A stretch of 64,000 bases of DNA from Hymenobacter sedentarius (GCF_001507645.1 NZ_CP013909.1:3658001-3722000), one strand, 5' to 3'; shown: positions 8,465 through 19,462, counted from the first letter of the stretch. Program-made: numbers and translations. Notes: generated from the sequence alone by a model not told the origin.

Positions 8465-9757
8465 ATGACTACGCAAGAAATTCAATCCATCAAGCTCCGG
8501 TTCGGCATCATCGGCAATGCGCCGGCGCTGAACTACGCCATCCAGGTGGCCGCGCAGGTCGCGCCCACCGACATGACGGTGCTCATCACCGGCGAAAGCG
8601 GGTCGGGCAAGGAGTCGTTTTCTAAAATTATCCACGCCTTGTCGCCGCGCAAGCACGGGCAGTTTATTGCCATCAACTGTGGCGCCATTCCGGAGGGCAC
8701 CATCGATTCTGAGCTGTTTGGCCACGAAAAAGGCTCGTTCACGGGTGCCAACGACGCCCGCAAAGGCTATTTTGAAGTAACCAACGGCGGTACCATCTTC
8801 CTGGACGAAATCGGCGAAATGCCGCTGGGCACCCAGGCCCGCCTGCTGCGCGTGCTCGAAAACGGCGAGTTCATCCGCGTGGGCTCGTCGAAAGTGCAGA
8901 AAACCGACGTGCGCGTGGTGGCCGCCACCAACGTGAACCTGCTCGACCGCGTGCAGGCCGGCACGTTCCGCGAAGACCTGTACTACCGGCTCAACACGGT
9001 GCCCATCACGGTGCCGCCGCTGCGCGAGCGCGGCGAAGACATTTACCTGCTGTTCCGCAAGTTTGCCTCCGACGCGGCGGAGCGCTACCGCACCCGGCCC
9101 ATCACCCTGCTGCCCGACGCGGTGCAGGCGCTCACACGGTTCCGCTTTCCCGGCAACATACGCCAGCTCAAGAACATCGCCGAGCAGATGTCGGTACTCG
9201 AAACCGAGCGCGAAGTCGACGCCCGGCGGCTGGCTCCCTACCTGCCGCAGGACCAGGCCAGCCGCCTGCCCATGCTGCTGGGCCCGGGCACGCCCGACAG
9301 CGCCACGGCCGGCTACTCGGAGCGCGACTTGCTCTACAAAATCCTGTTCGACATGCGCCGCGACATGACGGACCTGAAGAAAATGGTGCTGGAGCTAGCC
9401 ACCGGCCAGCGCCCCCACGAAGCCCAGGAGCTGCTGCGGCAAAACAGCCACCTCTTCAACAATACGGCCCAGCCCGCCGCGTTTGAAACCGGCGCCGCTT
9501 CTGAGTACTACCTGCCGCCAGCGTCGAGCCCCTACAACAACGAGCCCGCCAGCGGCTACGACGATGAGGCGCCCGTAGAAGACATTCCGCACGAAACCGA
9601 AGAGGAAACCCTCTCGCTGGATATCAAGGAGCGGGAAATGATACTCAAGGCGTTAAAAAAGCACAACAACAAGCGCAAGTACGCCGCCCACGACCTAGGC
9701 ATTTCTGAACGCACCTTGTACCGTAAACTCAAGCAGTATGATTTGGAGCAAGTGTAA
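8465..9757 (+). CDS. Sigma-54-dependent transcriptional activator without receiver domain
   Basis: A bacterial enhancer-binding protein of about 430 residues. The AAA+ domain starts almost at once: Walker A GESGSGKES at residues 43-51, the sigma-54 contact loop as GSFTGA (GAFTGA variant) near 86-91, Walker B GGTIFLDEIGEMP near 106-118, and an arginine-finger region in the FREDLYYRLN block. A linker rich in A, P, E and D follows, then a C-terminal Fis-type helix-turn-helix (KYAAHDLGISERTLYRKLKQYDL). No N-terminal sensory domain is present. The ATG at 8465 is preferred over an upstream in-frame GTG. The 3' end overlaps lptE by 20 bases. Confidence 0.92.
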   Translation: MTTQEIQSIKLRFGIIGNAPALNYAIQVAAQVAPTDMTVLITGESGSGKESFSKIIHALSPRKHGQFIAINCGAIPEGTIDSELFGHEKGSFTGANDARKGYFEVTNGGTIFLDEIGEMPLGTQARLLRVLENGEFIRVGSSKVQKTDVRVVAATNVNLLDRVQAGTFREDLYYRLNTVPITVPPLRERGEDIYLLFRKFASDAAERYRTRPITLLPDAVQALTRFRFPGNIRQLKNIAEQMSVLETEREVDARRLAPYLPQDQASRLPMLLGPGTPDSATAGYSERDLLYKILFDMRRDMTDLKKMVLELATGQRPHEAQELLRQNSHLFNNTAQPAAFETGAASEYYLPPASSPYNNEPASGYDDEAPVEDIPHETEEETLSLDIKEREMILKALKKHNNKRKYAAHDLGISERTLYRKLKQYDLEQV

Positions 9758-10277
9758 ACTAGCCTTCGGCTTTCCGCTACTGGCTATCTGCTTAGTAATG
9801 AGCCTGAGCGGCTGCGGGGTGTACTCATTCAATGGCACCAACATTGACCCGACGGTGCGGACCATTTCCATTGCTACCATTCAAAACAACGCGCCCCAGG
9901 GCCCGGCCTTCCTTACCCAGCGCTTCACCGAGGACCTGAAAGACTATTTCCAGCGCAATACCAACCTGAAGCTGGTACCGCGCGACGGCGACCTGCAGTT
10001 CGACGGCAACATCGTGGCTTATGATTTTGCCCCAGCTTCGATTCAGAAAATCGACGGCATCGACCAGGCCGGCTCCAACCGCCTGACCATCCAGGTGAAA
10101 ATCCGGTTTACCAACACCAAGGACGACAAGCAGAGCTTTGAGCAAACCTTCCAGGGCTTCGACGACTACGCGGCCAGCCGGAATATTGCCACCATCAACA
10201 GCGACCCCAACGCCGTTCGCACCACGACCAACAAAATCATCACCGACATTTTCAACAAGTCGGTGGCTAACTGGTAA
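9738..10277 (+). CDS. LptE-family LPS-assembly lipoprotein
   Basis: A 179-residue lipoprotein. The signal peptide ends in the lipobox LSGC with the lipidated cysteine at residue 26; the mature part begins GVYSFNGTNIDPTVRTISI, typical of the Bacteroidota LptE-like family, the partner of the LptD translocon in the outer membrane. The C-terminal half (IQVKIRFTNTKDDKQSFEQTFQGFDDY) is the usual beta-sheet part. Translation starts inside the end of the sigma-54 activator gene, indicating coupling. Gene position supports the call. Confidence 0.85.
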   Translation: MIWSKCKLAFGFPLLAICLVMSLSGCGVYSFNGTNIDPTVRTISIATIQNNAPQGPAFLTQRFTEDLKDYFQRNTNLKLVPRDGDLQFDGNIVAYDFAPASIQKIDGIDQAGSNRLTIQVKIRFTNTKDDKQSFEQTFQGFDDYAASRNIATINSDPNAVRTTTNKIITDIFNKSVANW

Positions 10278-10469
10278 GATTCGAATAAGTTGAGCCGGGC
10301 CAGGGCGAGTTTACTGCTAATAATTTGGGGAATTACGGATTAGCTCCGCAGTAACTGCGTGGGTATTTGCGTAAAATAGCGTAATGTTGCGCCCCCATTA
10401 CTCCGTTCGGGGTTCAGGTTTTAGGAATTGACTCCTGAATCTGCTCGTCGTTAAAGCCACCCATTTCCC

Positions 10470-11909
10470 GTGACTCGCGCCACGCTTCTGCATGTACTGG
10501 ACAACACCTCTGCCCTTGGCCCGGTAGAAGTGCGCGAATTGGAGCAGCTGGCCCAGGCTTTTCCCTACTGCCAGACGGCCCACCTCCTGCTGGCCAAAGC
10601 GGCCCACGACCAGGGCACCATGCTGGCCGGCCAGCGCCTGCGCCGCGCTGCCACCTACGCCGCCGACCGCACCCTGCTGCGCCGCCTCATTGAGGAAGTG
10701 GAGCCAGCCAAACCCTCCGAAGTTGAGCTGCCCACAGTAGTTGACCCAATTGTCGAGGCACCGGCAATACCTGAGCCTATTGCGGTTATTGCACCAGCAG
10801 AAACTGTAGTTGAGCCACCTGCGGCACCAGTAGCGGCAGTTCCGCCAATAGTTGTTGCTGAGGCCGAACCATTCGTTGAGCCAACGGTAAGCGCGCCGAT
10901 TGAGGAAGCCGTTGCAGCAATTGCGGAACCTGAGCAAGTTGTTGAGCCAGTAATTGAAAGTGTAGTAGCCCCAGAGGATGCGCCAGTAAATCCCGCTCCA
11001 CCCGCTGAGGAACTACAAGCAGAAGTAGCAGTCCCCGTGCTTCCGGAGGCCGATTCGGCTTTGCTGCTCGACGTTGAAGGCGTAAACATTCCCGTTGGGG
11101 AGCCTGCCCCCGAATTCATTCCCGAAGCTGAGCTTCAGCCCGAACCTGAGATTGAGGAAGACCTGCCAGCTCAGGCCCCCGCCATTCGCCCTCCGGTAGA
11201 GGTTGGGGAAGCGCGCTTTGAGTTTGGCCTGGCAGACCCGCCCCCACCGGCGGTGCCGACTTATGAGTTGCCGGGCTTGGTAGACGAATGGGCGGCTTCG
11301 GCAGTAACGCGCAGCTTGGGCAGCCTGGAGTCGCTGCTTGAGATTCCACCTGCTACCGGCGCAGCTCCTGCCGCTGCTGCGGTAGCCTTTACCCCGGCCG
11401 CTTTCACCGGCGATGAAGCCGTGGGGTATGCCTTCGGTGAAAGCAGCCGCTTGGGCTACTCCATGCAACTGCTGAACCTGTTGACCGACAAGGCAGAAGC
11501 CGACGCAGCCGCTGCCGCCCTGGCAGCTGCCCAGGCCCCAGCATCTCCGCTCCCGCCCGTGGGCGCGTTCTTTGAGCCGGACCCCCTGTTGCTGGATTAT
11601 TGGGCTACCCACAGCCCGCCCGCGCCGGTCGTGCCTTCGTCGCTCGACCTCATCAACAACTTCCTGCGCCGCCAGCCGCGCCTGACACGCCCTGCCATGC
11701 TGCCACCGGCCGCCAGCACGCAGGCCGACCTGAGCATCCGCAGCACCCGCGCCGAATCCGACCTGGCGTCCGAAAGCCTCGCCCGTATCCTGGTGCGCCA
11801 GGGCAAAACTGCCCGAGCCATTGAGATTTATGAGAAGCTAATGGTGAAACAGCCGGAAAAAATGGCGTACTTTGCCTCCCAAATACAACAATTGCAACCC
11901 CCGGCGTAA
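10470..11909 (+). CDS. Conserved hypothetical protein with long Pro/Glu/Ala linker
   Basis: A 479-residue protein with two ordered ends. The N-terminus (about residues 1-75) forms helices containing FPYCQTAHLLLAKAAHDQ; the C-terminus (SESLARILVRQGKTARAIEIYEKLMVKQPEKMAYFASQI) is a TPR-like pair. Between them is a long low-complexity stretch rich in P, E, V and A (about residues 80-290). This end-linker-end design recurs in Bacteroidota between lptE and secG. The start is GTG. Function not known; cytoplasmic by lack of a signal peptide. Confidence 0.75.
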   Translation: MTRATLLHVLDNTSALGPVEVRELEQLAQAFPYCQTAHLLLAKAAHDQGTMLAGQRLRRAATYAADRTLLRRLIEEVEPAKPSEVELPTVVDPIVEAPAIPEPIAVIAPAETVVEPPAAPVAAVPPIVVAEAEPFVEPTVSAPIEEAVAAIAEPEQVVEPVIESVVAPEDAPVNPAPPAEELQAEVAVPVLPEADSALLLDVEGVNIPVGEPAPEFIPEAELQPEPEIEEDLPAQAPAIRPPVEVGEARFEFGLADPPPPAVPTYELPGLVDEWAASAVTRSLGSLESLLEIPPATGAAPAAAAVAFTPAAFTGDEAVGYAFGESSRLGYSMQLLNLLTDKAEADAAAAALAAAQAPASPLPPVGAFFEPDPLLLDYWATHSPPAPVVPSSLDLINNFLRRQPRLTRPAMLPPAASTQADLSIRSTRAESDLASESLARILVRQGKTARAIEIYEKLMVKQPEKMAYFASQIQQLQPPA

Positions 11910-11936
11910 TTCGCCTTTTCAGCTTCTTTGCTCCTC

Positions 11937-12368
11937 ATGTACACTGCCCTCATCATTTTAATTCTTCTTGTGTGCTTTCTGCTGGCCCTCGTGGTTCTGG
12001 CCCAAAACCCCAAAGGCGGCGGAATTTCCAGCCAGTTCAGCGCCGGTGGCGCCGCCAGCATGATGGGCGTGAAGCGCACCGGTGATTTGCTTGAGAAACT
12101 GACCTGGGGCTTTGCAATTGGCCTGGTAGTGTTGTCGTTGGGCACCCACATGCTCACTTCCACGTCGGCTGGCCCCGTACGCAGCGTAAACCAACAGCGC
12201 GCTTTGGAGACGCGTCTGCCTGCTCCCGCTCCCAGCGCACCGGCTCCTGCTACCAACGCTCCCGGTGCTGCTACTACTCCCGCCGGGAATGCTACCGCTC
12301 CTGCTGCCACAACTACGGCGCCTACTACGGCCCCAGCCACTACGCCAGCACCTGCTGACAAGAAGTAA
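11937..12368 (+). CDS. secG: Preprotein translocase subunit SecG
   Basis: SecG is the small accessory subunit of the SecYEG channel. The protein begins MYTALIILILLVCFLLALVV, followed by LAQNPKGGGISSQF, the conserved loop of the family, and a second helix (WGFAIGLVVLSLGTHML). A tail rich in A, P and T extends the C-terminus, a common feature in this phylum. The ATG at 11937 was preferred to an upstream TTG because it gives the canonical N-terminus. A terminator follows. Confidence 0.92.
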   Translation: MYTALIILILLVCFLLALVVLAQNPKGGGISSQFSAGGAASMMGVKRTGDLLEKLTWGFAIGLVVLSLGTHMLTSTSAGPVRSVNQQRALETRLPAPAPSAPAPATNAPGAATTPAGNATAPAATTTAPTTAPATTPAPADKK

Positions 12369-12398
12369 TTCCAGCGCATTCGCCGCTATTACACTGCT

Positions 12399-12436
12399 AA
12401 AGCCGGTGGTTCCTGCAGAGGAGCCACCGGCTTTTT
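12399..12436 (+). terminator. Terminator after secG
   Basis: AAAGCCGGTGG and CCACCGGCTTT pair around a short loop and are followed by a T-run. It separates the miaB-secG cluster from groES-groEL. Confidence 0.88.
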
Positions 12437-12544
12437 CGTGCTTAACCATTCCGGCCGGAGCTAATTGCGGCTCGGCAGTGGCTGCTATTGGCGGCTTGCC
12501 GGCCATGGTTACACGTCAGGTCTGCCATATAGCAGTCTCCAATT

Positions 12545-12588
12545 CTGCCCATTTTGTCAGGTTTATGGCCCTGGCACGGGAAGTGACA
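12545..12588 (+). promoter_or_regulatory. Candidate groES control region: CTGCC..TGTCAG element and sigma-54-like -24/-12
   Basis: CTGCCCATTTTGTCAG at 12545-12560 is an imperfect palindrome resembling the element in front of miaB. It is followed at 12572-12588 by TGGCACGGGAAGTGACA, which keeps the TGGCAC of a sigma-54 -24 box; the -12 half is weak (GTGACA instead of TTGCA). No CIRCE inverted repeat is present. A sigma-54 activator is encoded just upstream, so the idea is plausible, not shown. Confidence 0.35.
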
Positions 12589-12639
12589 GAAGGCCGTAAA
12601 CGCTGATTTTTCATCCAACTCAATCCAAACACACACAGA

Positions 12640-12930
12640 ATGGCACTTAGCATGAAACCGCTGGCCGACCGCGTCATCGTACGCGCCGCCGCCGCCGAGG
12701 AGAAAACCAAATCCGGTATCATCATCCCTGACACGGCCAAGGAGAAGCCCCAGCGCGGTGAAGTTGTAGCCGTGGGCGAAGGCAAAACCGCTGACAGCGG
12801 CTCCCTCATCAAGCCCCAGGTGAAGGTGGGCGACCAGGTGCTGTACGGCAAGTACGCCGGCACCGAAATCACCGTCGACGGCGAAGACCTGCTCATCATG
12901 CGCGAGTCGGACATTTTCGCGGTGCTCTAA
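12640..12930 (+). CDS. groES: Co-chaperonin GroES
   Basis: The 96-residue protein is a full-length GroES, the heptameric lid of the GroEL chamber. The N-terminus [14 protein letters not shown], the mobile loop ([21 protein letters not shown]) and the C-terminal [16 protein letters not shown] are all conserved. It is followed 64 bases later by groEL in the same direction, forming the usual bicistronic heat-shock operon. Confidence 0.98.
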   Translation: MALSMKPLADRVIVRAAAAEEKTKSGIIIPDTAKEKPQRGEVVAVGEGKTADSGSLIKPQVKVGDQVLYGKYAGTEITVDGEDLLIMRESDIFAVL

Positions 12931-12943
12931 GCTACGCGCTTAG

Positions 12944-14644
<1,701 letters not shown>

Positions 14645-14680
14645 GTCAAGCCGTTTGCAGCCCTTCGCTGTGAGTATAGA

Positions 14681-14713
14681 AAAGCCCCGCTGGCGTTGCC
14701 AGCGGGGCTTTTT
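14681..14713 (+). terminator. Terminator after groEL
   Basis: AAAAGCCCCGCTGG and CCAGCGGGGCTTTT form a long perfect stem followed by T residues. Confidence 0.92.
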
Positions 14714-14734
14714 ATTGGGCTAAATTCATTCGTT

Positions 14735-14817
14735 TGTCATGCTGAGGCACGAAGCATCTTCTCACGACTGCACGACAGGTTCTAACGTGAGAAGATGCTT
14801 CGTGCCTCAGCATGACA
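14735..14817. repeat. Perfect 32-bp inverted repeat (REP/MITE-like hairpin)
   Basis: Two perfect 32-base arms (14735-14766 and 14786-14817), beginning TGTCATGCTGAGGCACGAAG, are separated by a 19-base loop. The arms are far longer than a terminator stem and there is no T-tract. This looks like a dispersed palindromic element in the gap between groEL and the peptide transporter. I see no second copy in the window. Confidence 0.75.
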
Positions 14818-14900
14818 GTGCATTGGGAAAGAATTGTAGCCATTCGCCTCAGCAACGATTTGTGTAAGCCATGCGAGTTAAAACGAAGAACCAAAAGCCA

Positions 14901-14939
14901 CAAAAAAGCCCCCAGCACTACAGCGCCGGGGGCTTTTTT
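14901..14939 (-). terminator. Bidirectional terminator after the POT transporter gene
   Basis: AAAAAAGCCCCC and GGGGGCTTTTTT pair across a 15-base interior, giving a T-run on both strands. It closes the minus-strand transporter gene. Confidence 0.85.
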
Positions 14940-14960
14940 GCAAAGAATACCGAGCTAACC

Positions 14961-16532
14961 TTACACTTGCGGGACAGGTGCAGGGTAGTTGCGGGCATCC
15001 ATCATCTTGGCCAGCTTGCCGCTGATAAGGAACAGAATGCCAGCAGCCACCGCGGCCGATACTACGAAGACCATGAAGAAATCGTAGAGGTTGGTGATGT
15101 GGAAGCCGAGCAACACCGGCGCCGGAGCAGTCGATTTGGGGTCGGGGTACAGGCTGCTCATGTAGCCGGCCAGGTAGTTGGCAGCGGCGTTGGCCAAGAA
15201 CCATACGGCCATCAGCAGGGAAGCAAATTTCACCGGGGCCAGCTTGTTTACGAGGGACAGGCCGATGGGCGACAGGCACAGTTCGCCAACAGAGTGCAGG
15301 AAGTAGAGCGCTACCAGGAAAAACATGCTCACTTTCACGCCGGGCTGCAGGTTGTGCACGCCAAAGCACATCACCAGGTAGCCGGCGGCCAGGAAGGCCA
15401 GGCCCATGGCCATTTTGAGGGGGGATGGCGGCTCGGCACCGCGGCGGCCCAGGGCCGTCCAGACCATGGCCATGAGCGGCGCGCCCACCACCACGAAGAT
15501 GGCGTTGAGGTTTTGGAAAATACTGGCCGGCAGGGTAAAGCCGAAGATGGTACGGTTCATCTGCTCATCGGCAAAGAACGTGAGCGAGGCCGGGGCCTGC
15601 TCGAAAGCCGCCCAGAAGAATACCACGAAGAAGGACACGATGAAAATGACCATAATGCCCTTGACATCGGCCCCACTCAACGATTTATCACTGAAAATCA
15701 TGTAAGTGATGCCCAACACTGCTACGCCCAGCAGCGGGGCAATGGTGGGGAATTTGGCTGAATCAAGCCACAGGATGCCCAGAATAATGGCCAATAGCAC
15801 CGGCAGCAAGGCATACACGCCCATGATGCCGCCCGAGATGGCCGGCGTTTCGCCCACCTGCACCCCCTCGGGCGTGCGCAGATACTTGTCTTTGCCCCAA
15901 TTGAATACCACGGTACCCAGCAGCATGGCAATGCCGCAGGCTAAGAAGGCCCATCGGAAGTCGGCCGGATTGCCGGTGTCGCCGATGAGGCTGGTGATGG
16001 TGTTGCCAATGAACGAGCCCAGGTTGATGCCCATGTAGAAAATGGTGTAGGCCGCATCCTTGCGCTTGTCGGCGGGGGAATAGAGGGAGCCCACCATGCT
16101 CGAAATATTAGGCTTAAAAAAGCCGTTGCCCACAATCATCACGCCCAAGCCCAGGTACAGCAGCCAGTGGCTGAGGGCGTGGGTGCTCTCGGGACCATAG
16201 TTCGAAGCCGAGAAGAACAGCGTGAACTGCCCCAGCGCCATGAGCAAACCACCCGTGAGAATGGAGCGCCGGTTGCCCCAGTAGCGGTCAGATATAAAGC
16301 CACCGATGAGCGGGGTGAGGTACACCAGGCTGGTGTAGCCGCCGTAGAATTTGGACGCGAAGGCCTTGTCCATCATCATGGCCTTGGTGAGGAACAGCAC
16401 GAGCACGGCCCGCATGCCGTAGTAGCTGAACCGCTCCCACATTTCGGTCGCGAACAGCAGGTACAGCCCGCGCGGGTGGCTCGTGGATTCCGCTGACAGC
16501 GGTTGCTCGGTTTGAGCAGGAATGGTTTGCAT
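14961..16532 (-). CDS. Proton-dependent oligopeptide (POT/PTR2) family transporter
   Basis: A 523-residue major-facilitator protein that would import di- and tripeptides with protons. The signature ERFSYYGMRAVLVLFL in the first helix and FKPNISSMVGSLY (the PTR2-type signature) around helix 4-5 identify the POT family; about 12-14 hydrophobic helices span the length. The start is set at MQTIPAQTEQPLS because the upstream in-frame part reads through the leader. The Bacteroidota form often has the extra helices between the two six-helix halves, as here. Single-gene unit. Confidence 0.93.
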   Translation of the reverse strand: MQTIPAQTEQPLSAESTSHPRGLYLLFATEMWERFSYYGMRAVLVLFLTKAMMMDKAFASKFYGGYTSLVYLTPLIGGFISDRYWGNRRSILTGGLLMALGQFTLFFSASNYGPESTHALSHWLLYLGLGVMIVGNGFFKPNISSMVGSLYSPADKRKDAAYTIFYMGINLGSFIGNTITSLIGDTGNPADFRWAFLACGIAMLLGTVVFNWGKDKYLRTPEGVQVGETPAISGGIMGVYALLPVLLAIILGILWLDSAKFPTIAPLLGVAVLGITYMIFSDKSLSGADVKGIMVIFIVSFFVVFFWAAFEQAPASLTFFADEQMNRTIFGFTLPASIFQNLNAIFVVVGAPLMAMVWTALGRRGAEPPSPLKMAMGLAFLAAGYLVMCFGVHNLQPGVKVSMFFLVALYFLHSVGELCLSPIGLSLVNKLAPVKFASLLMAVWFLANAAANYLAGYMSSLYPDPKSTAPAPVLLGFHITNLYDFFMVFVVSAAVAAGILFLISGKLAKMMDARNYPAPVPQV

Positions 16533-16616
16533 GAGGAAAACTAGGGTGAGAAATGAGGTGGGAAGCGAAAAAAACCAGCCCCCATGCGCAAGCAATGCAA
16601 TACGGGCACGGTAAAT

Positions 16617-17576
16617 CTAGGAAAGTTTCGGCATTATGAAGCCCGTGGGCGGCTCGGCTGATTCGGGGGGCTTCAGGGTAGCCGCTTTGGCGGGGCTCTC
16701 GCTACGGTAGGCCTTGGCGCGGTAAGCCCCGGGCGACAGGCCGGTTTGCTTGCGGAAAAACCGGGTGAAGTAGCCGGGGTCCACAAACTGCAGCTCGTAG
16801 GCGATTTCGGCCACCGAGAGCGAGGTGTAGAGCAAGTAATTGTGGGCCTTGCGAATGGTGTGGGCCTGCACAATCTGCTGGGCCGTTTTGCCCTTCACGG
16901 CCTGGCAGATGCGGTTGAGGTGCACCTGCGTAATCTTGAGCTCCCGGGCAAATTCTGAAATCTTCTTGTCGAAGGGTGCGGTGCGCTCAATGGCTTTTTG
17001 AAATTCGCGGAAGTAGTGCAGGGCGCGGTTGGGGCTTTCCTCCTTGCGGCGGTTGTGGTGCAGCAGCCGGAATATCTTCACAAACAGCAGCTTGAAGTAG
17101 CCGTTCAGCGCCAGCTGCTTGCCGGGCAGCTCCGAGTAGATTTCCTCGTGAATCTGCTGCTCCAGCGCCAGCAAATCGGCAAAGCTTACTTCGGAGCTGA
17201 AATCGGACAGGATGTGCACGGTGTTTAGCTCCACCAGCACGCCGGGCGCGGCCTGCAGGATGGTATCGAGCAGGGCTTCGGAGAGCGTGAGCGTGCGGCC
17301 CTTCACCTGCGGGCTGAAGGTGAAACCGTGCACCGTATTGGCCGGGATGATGACGAGGCAGGGCGTGGTCAGCTCCACCACTTCCGGGGCTTTGAAGGAA
17401 GCGCGGCCCGCTTCAAGAAAAAACAGCTGAAACAGGTTTTCGTGCAGGTGGGGCTTCAGGCCCCAGTCGGTGAGGCGCTGCCGGGGTACAATGAGCTGGC
17501 TTTGGAGGTAATCGTGCGAAATCTGCGCCTTGCTGTCGCCGTAAATCCCGTTGTAGCGCGCGATATCAGTTGCCAT
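16617..17576 (-). CDS. AraC-family transcriptional regulator with cupin sensor domain
   Basis: A 319-residue regulator. The N-terminal part (about residues 20-150) is an AraC-type cupin arm (LHENLFQLFFLEAGRASFK ... PANTVHGFTF) that would bind a small ligand. The C-terminal 100 residues hold two helix-turn-helix units: SEFARELKITQVHLNRICQA and LSVAEIAYELQFVDPGYFTRFFRKQTGLSPGAYR. The start MATDIARYN is chosen over an upstream ATG. It lies between the peptide transporter and divergent pckA; either could be a target, but nothing in the sequence decides this. Confidence 0.9.
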   Translation of the reverse strand: MATDIARYNGIYGDSKAQISHDYLQSQLIVPRQRLTDWGLKPHLHENLFQLFFLEAGRASFKAPEVVELTTPCLVIIPANTVHGFTFSPQVKGRTLTLSEALLDTILQAAPGVLVELNTVHILSDFSSEVSFADLLALEQQIHEEIYSELPGKQLALNGYFKLLFVKIFRLLHHNRRKEESPNRALHYFREFQKAIERTAPFDKKISEFARELKITQVHLNRICQAVKGKTAQQIVQAHTIRKAHNYLLYTSLSVAEIAYELQFVDPGYFTRFFRKQTGLSPGAYRAKAYRSESPAKAATLKPPESAEPPTGFIMPKLS

Positions 17577-17756
17577 GAATCGGAAATAATAGTAGGGACA
17601 AAGCAAACCTAATGAAATTCATACGTTATATTAATACTGCTTGCACAAGCTCGATAGTAGGCCTTTCGTATTCAATAGTAAATAATTTCTCAGACAAGGT
17701 TTAATTTGTCCCGTTAAAGAAACGAATTGTTTCACTGCCCGTAGCCCGGAGATTTC

Positions 17757-17764
17757 TACCTTTG
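17757..17764 (+). promoter_or_regulatory. pckA -7 box TACCTTTG
   Basis: A perfect TAnnTTTG box lies 42 bases before the pckA ATG at 17807. The gap to the AraC gene is AT-rich. A TTG at the ideal -33 distance is not evident. Confidence 0.55.
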
Positions 17765-17806
17765 CACCCTCACACAAGCAAACTCCCACCCAACACTTTT
17801 GTCCCC

Positions 17807-19441
17807 ATGCAAGAATCCACCACGCTTGCTGACACCTCCCGCAATCGTTTGCAGCCCCTTGGCTTCCACGAAACGGCTTCCGTGCACCTCAATTTGTCCC
17901 CTGCTGCCCTCATTGAGCACGCTTTGCGCAATGGCGAAGGCCACCTCACCGACACCGGCGCACTGATGGCCGACACCGGCAAATTCACGGGCCGCTCGCC
18001 CAAGGACCGGTTTGTGGTGAAGGATGCCAACACCGAAGACAGCGTGTGGTGGGGCGACATCAACATCCCGTTCGACGCCGACAAGTTTGAACAGCTCCAC
18101 CAGAAAATGGTAGCGTACCTGGCCGACAAGGAGCTGTACGTGCGCGAAGCCTACGCCGGCGCTAACCCCGACTACCAGCTCAAGCTGCGCATCGTGAACG
18201 AGCAGGCCTGGCACAACCTCTTTTGCTACAACATGTTCCTGCGCCCCGAAGCCGGGGCCGATACCAGCTGGACGCCCGATTTCAGCATCATCTGCGCGCC
18301 GGGATTCGAAGCAGACCCCGCCGTGGACGGCACCCGCCAGCCCAACTTCGCCATCATCAACTTCACCAAGAAGATGATTCTCATTGGCGGCACGGGCTAC
18401 GCCGGTGAGATGAAAAAGGGCATTTTTGGCGTGCTAAACTACATTTTGCCGCATGAGCGCAATACGCTGCCCATGCACTGCTCGGCCAACGTGGGCGAAG
18501 CCGGCGACACGGCCATTTTCTTCGGGCTCTCCGGCACGGGCAAAACCACCCTTTCCGCCGACCCCAACCGCGGCCTCATCGGCGACGACGAGCACGGCTG
18601 GACGCCCGACGCCGGCATCTTCAACTTTGAAGGCGGCTGCTACGCCAAGGTGATTGACCTGAGCAAGGAGAAGGAGCCCCAGATTTGGGACGCCATCCGG
18701 TTCGGCTCCATTGTGGAGAACACGCGCTTTATCCCCGGCACCAACACGGTGGACTACGCCAACAAGTCGGTGACGGAAAACACCCGCGCGGCCTACCCCA
18801 TCAACTTCATCGACAACGCCATTGAGCCCTCGGTGGCCGATGCCCCGAAGAACATTTTCTTTCTCACGGCCGATGCCTTCGGCGTGTTGCCTCCCATCAG
18901 CAAGCTCGACAAGAGCCACGCCATGTACCTGTTCATGTCGGGCTACACGGCCAAGGTGGCAGGCACCGAAATGGGCGTAACCGAGCCGCAAACCACGTTC
19001 TCGGCCTGCTTCGGCGCCGTGTTCCTGCCCCTGCACCCCACCAAGTACGCCGAGATGCTGGGCAAGAAGATGGACGAAAACCCCGACATCAACGTGTGGC
19101 TCATCAACACCGGCTGGACCGGCGGCAGCTACGGCGTGGGCCACCGCATGAAGCTGGGCTATACCCGCACCATGATTACGGCCGCCCTCAACGGCCAGCT
19201 CGACCAGGTGAAGTTCACCAAGCACGCCGTGTTTGGGGTGGAAGTGCCCGGCGCGGTGCCCGGCGTGCCCGCCGAAATCCTGGACCCCCGCAACACTTGG
19301 GCCGATAAGGAAGCCTACGACAAAACCGCCGCTTCGCTGGCCGATAAGTTCGTGGCAAACTTCAAGAAGTACGCCGACTTCGCAAACGAAGAAATCCTGG
19401 CCGGCGCGCCGAAAGTAGCCGCTGAGGCACCGGCTGCCTAA
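17807..19441 (+). CDS. pckA: Phosphoenolpyruvate carboxykinase (ATP)
   Basis: PckA turns oxaloacetate plus ATP into phosphoenolpyruvate, CO2 and ADP, the entry step of gluconeogenesis. The 544-residue protein has the substrate block FTGRSPKDRFVV, the kinase-1a P-loop GLSGTGKTTLSADP, and the metal-binding GDDEHGW directly after it. The C-terminal half (MYLFMSGYTAKVAGTE ... GWTGGSYGVGHRMKL) is also typical. The ATG at 17807 is preferred; an upstream TTG in frame falls inside the promoter box. A terminator follows. Confidence 0.97.
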   Translation: MQESTTLADTSRNRLQPLGFHETASVHLNLSPAALIEHALRNGEGHLTDTGALMADTGKFTGRSPKDRFVVKDANTEDSVWWGDINIPFDADKFEQLHQKMVAYLADKELYVREAYAGANPDYQLKLRIVNEQAWHNLFCYNMFLRPEAGADTSWTPDFSIICAPGFEADPAVDGTRQPNFAIINFTKKMILIGGTGYAGEMKKGIFGVLNYILPHERNTLPMHCSANVGEAGDTAIFFGLSGTGKTTLSADPNRGLIGDDEHGWTPDAGIFNFEGGCYAKVIDLSKEKEPQIWDAIRFGSIVENTRFIPGTNTVDYANKSVTENTRAAYPINFIDNAIEPSVADAPKNIFFLTADAFGVLPPISKLDKSHAMYLFMSGYTAKVAGTEMGVTEPQTTFSACFGAVFLPLHPTKYAEMLGKKMDENPDINVWLINTGWTGGSYGVGHRMKLGYTRTMITAALNGQLDQVKFTKHAVFGVEVPGAVPGVPAEILDPRNTWADKEAYDKTAASLADKFVANFKKYADFANEEILAGAPKVAAEAPAA

Positions 19442-19462
19442 GCTGCTCCCGATTCTGATGTC

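Noticed and set aside
12437..12639. CIRCE element for HrcA control of groES
   Set aside because: No TTAGCACTC-N9-GAGTGCTAA inverted repeat is present in the leader.
14871..15761. 296-residue plus-strand open frame
   Set aside because: Antisense to the peptide transporter and starts in a terminator; H/G/Q-rich shadow.
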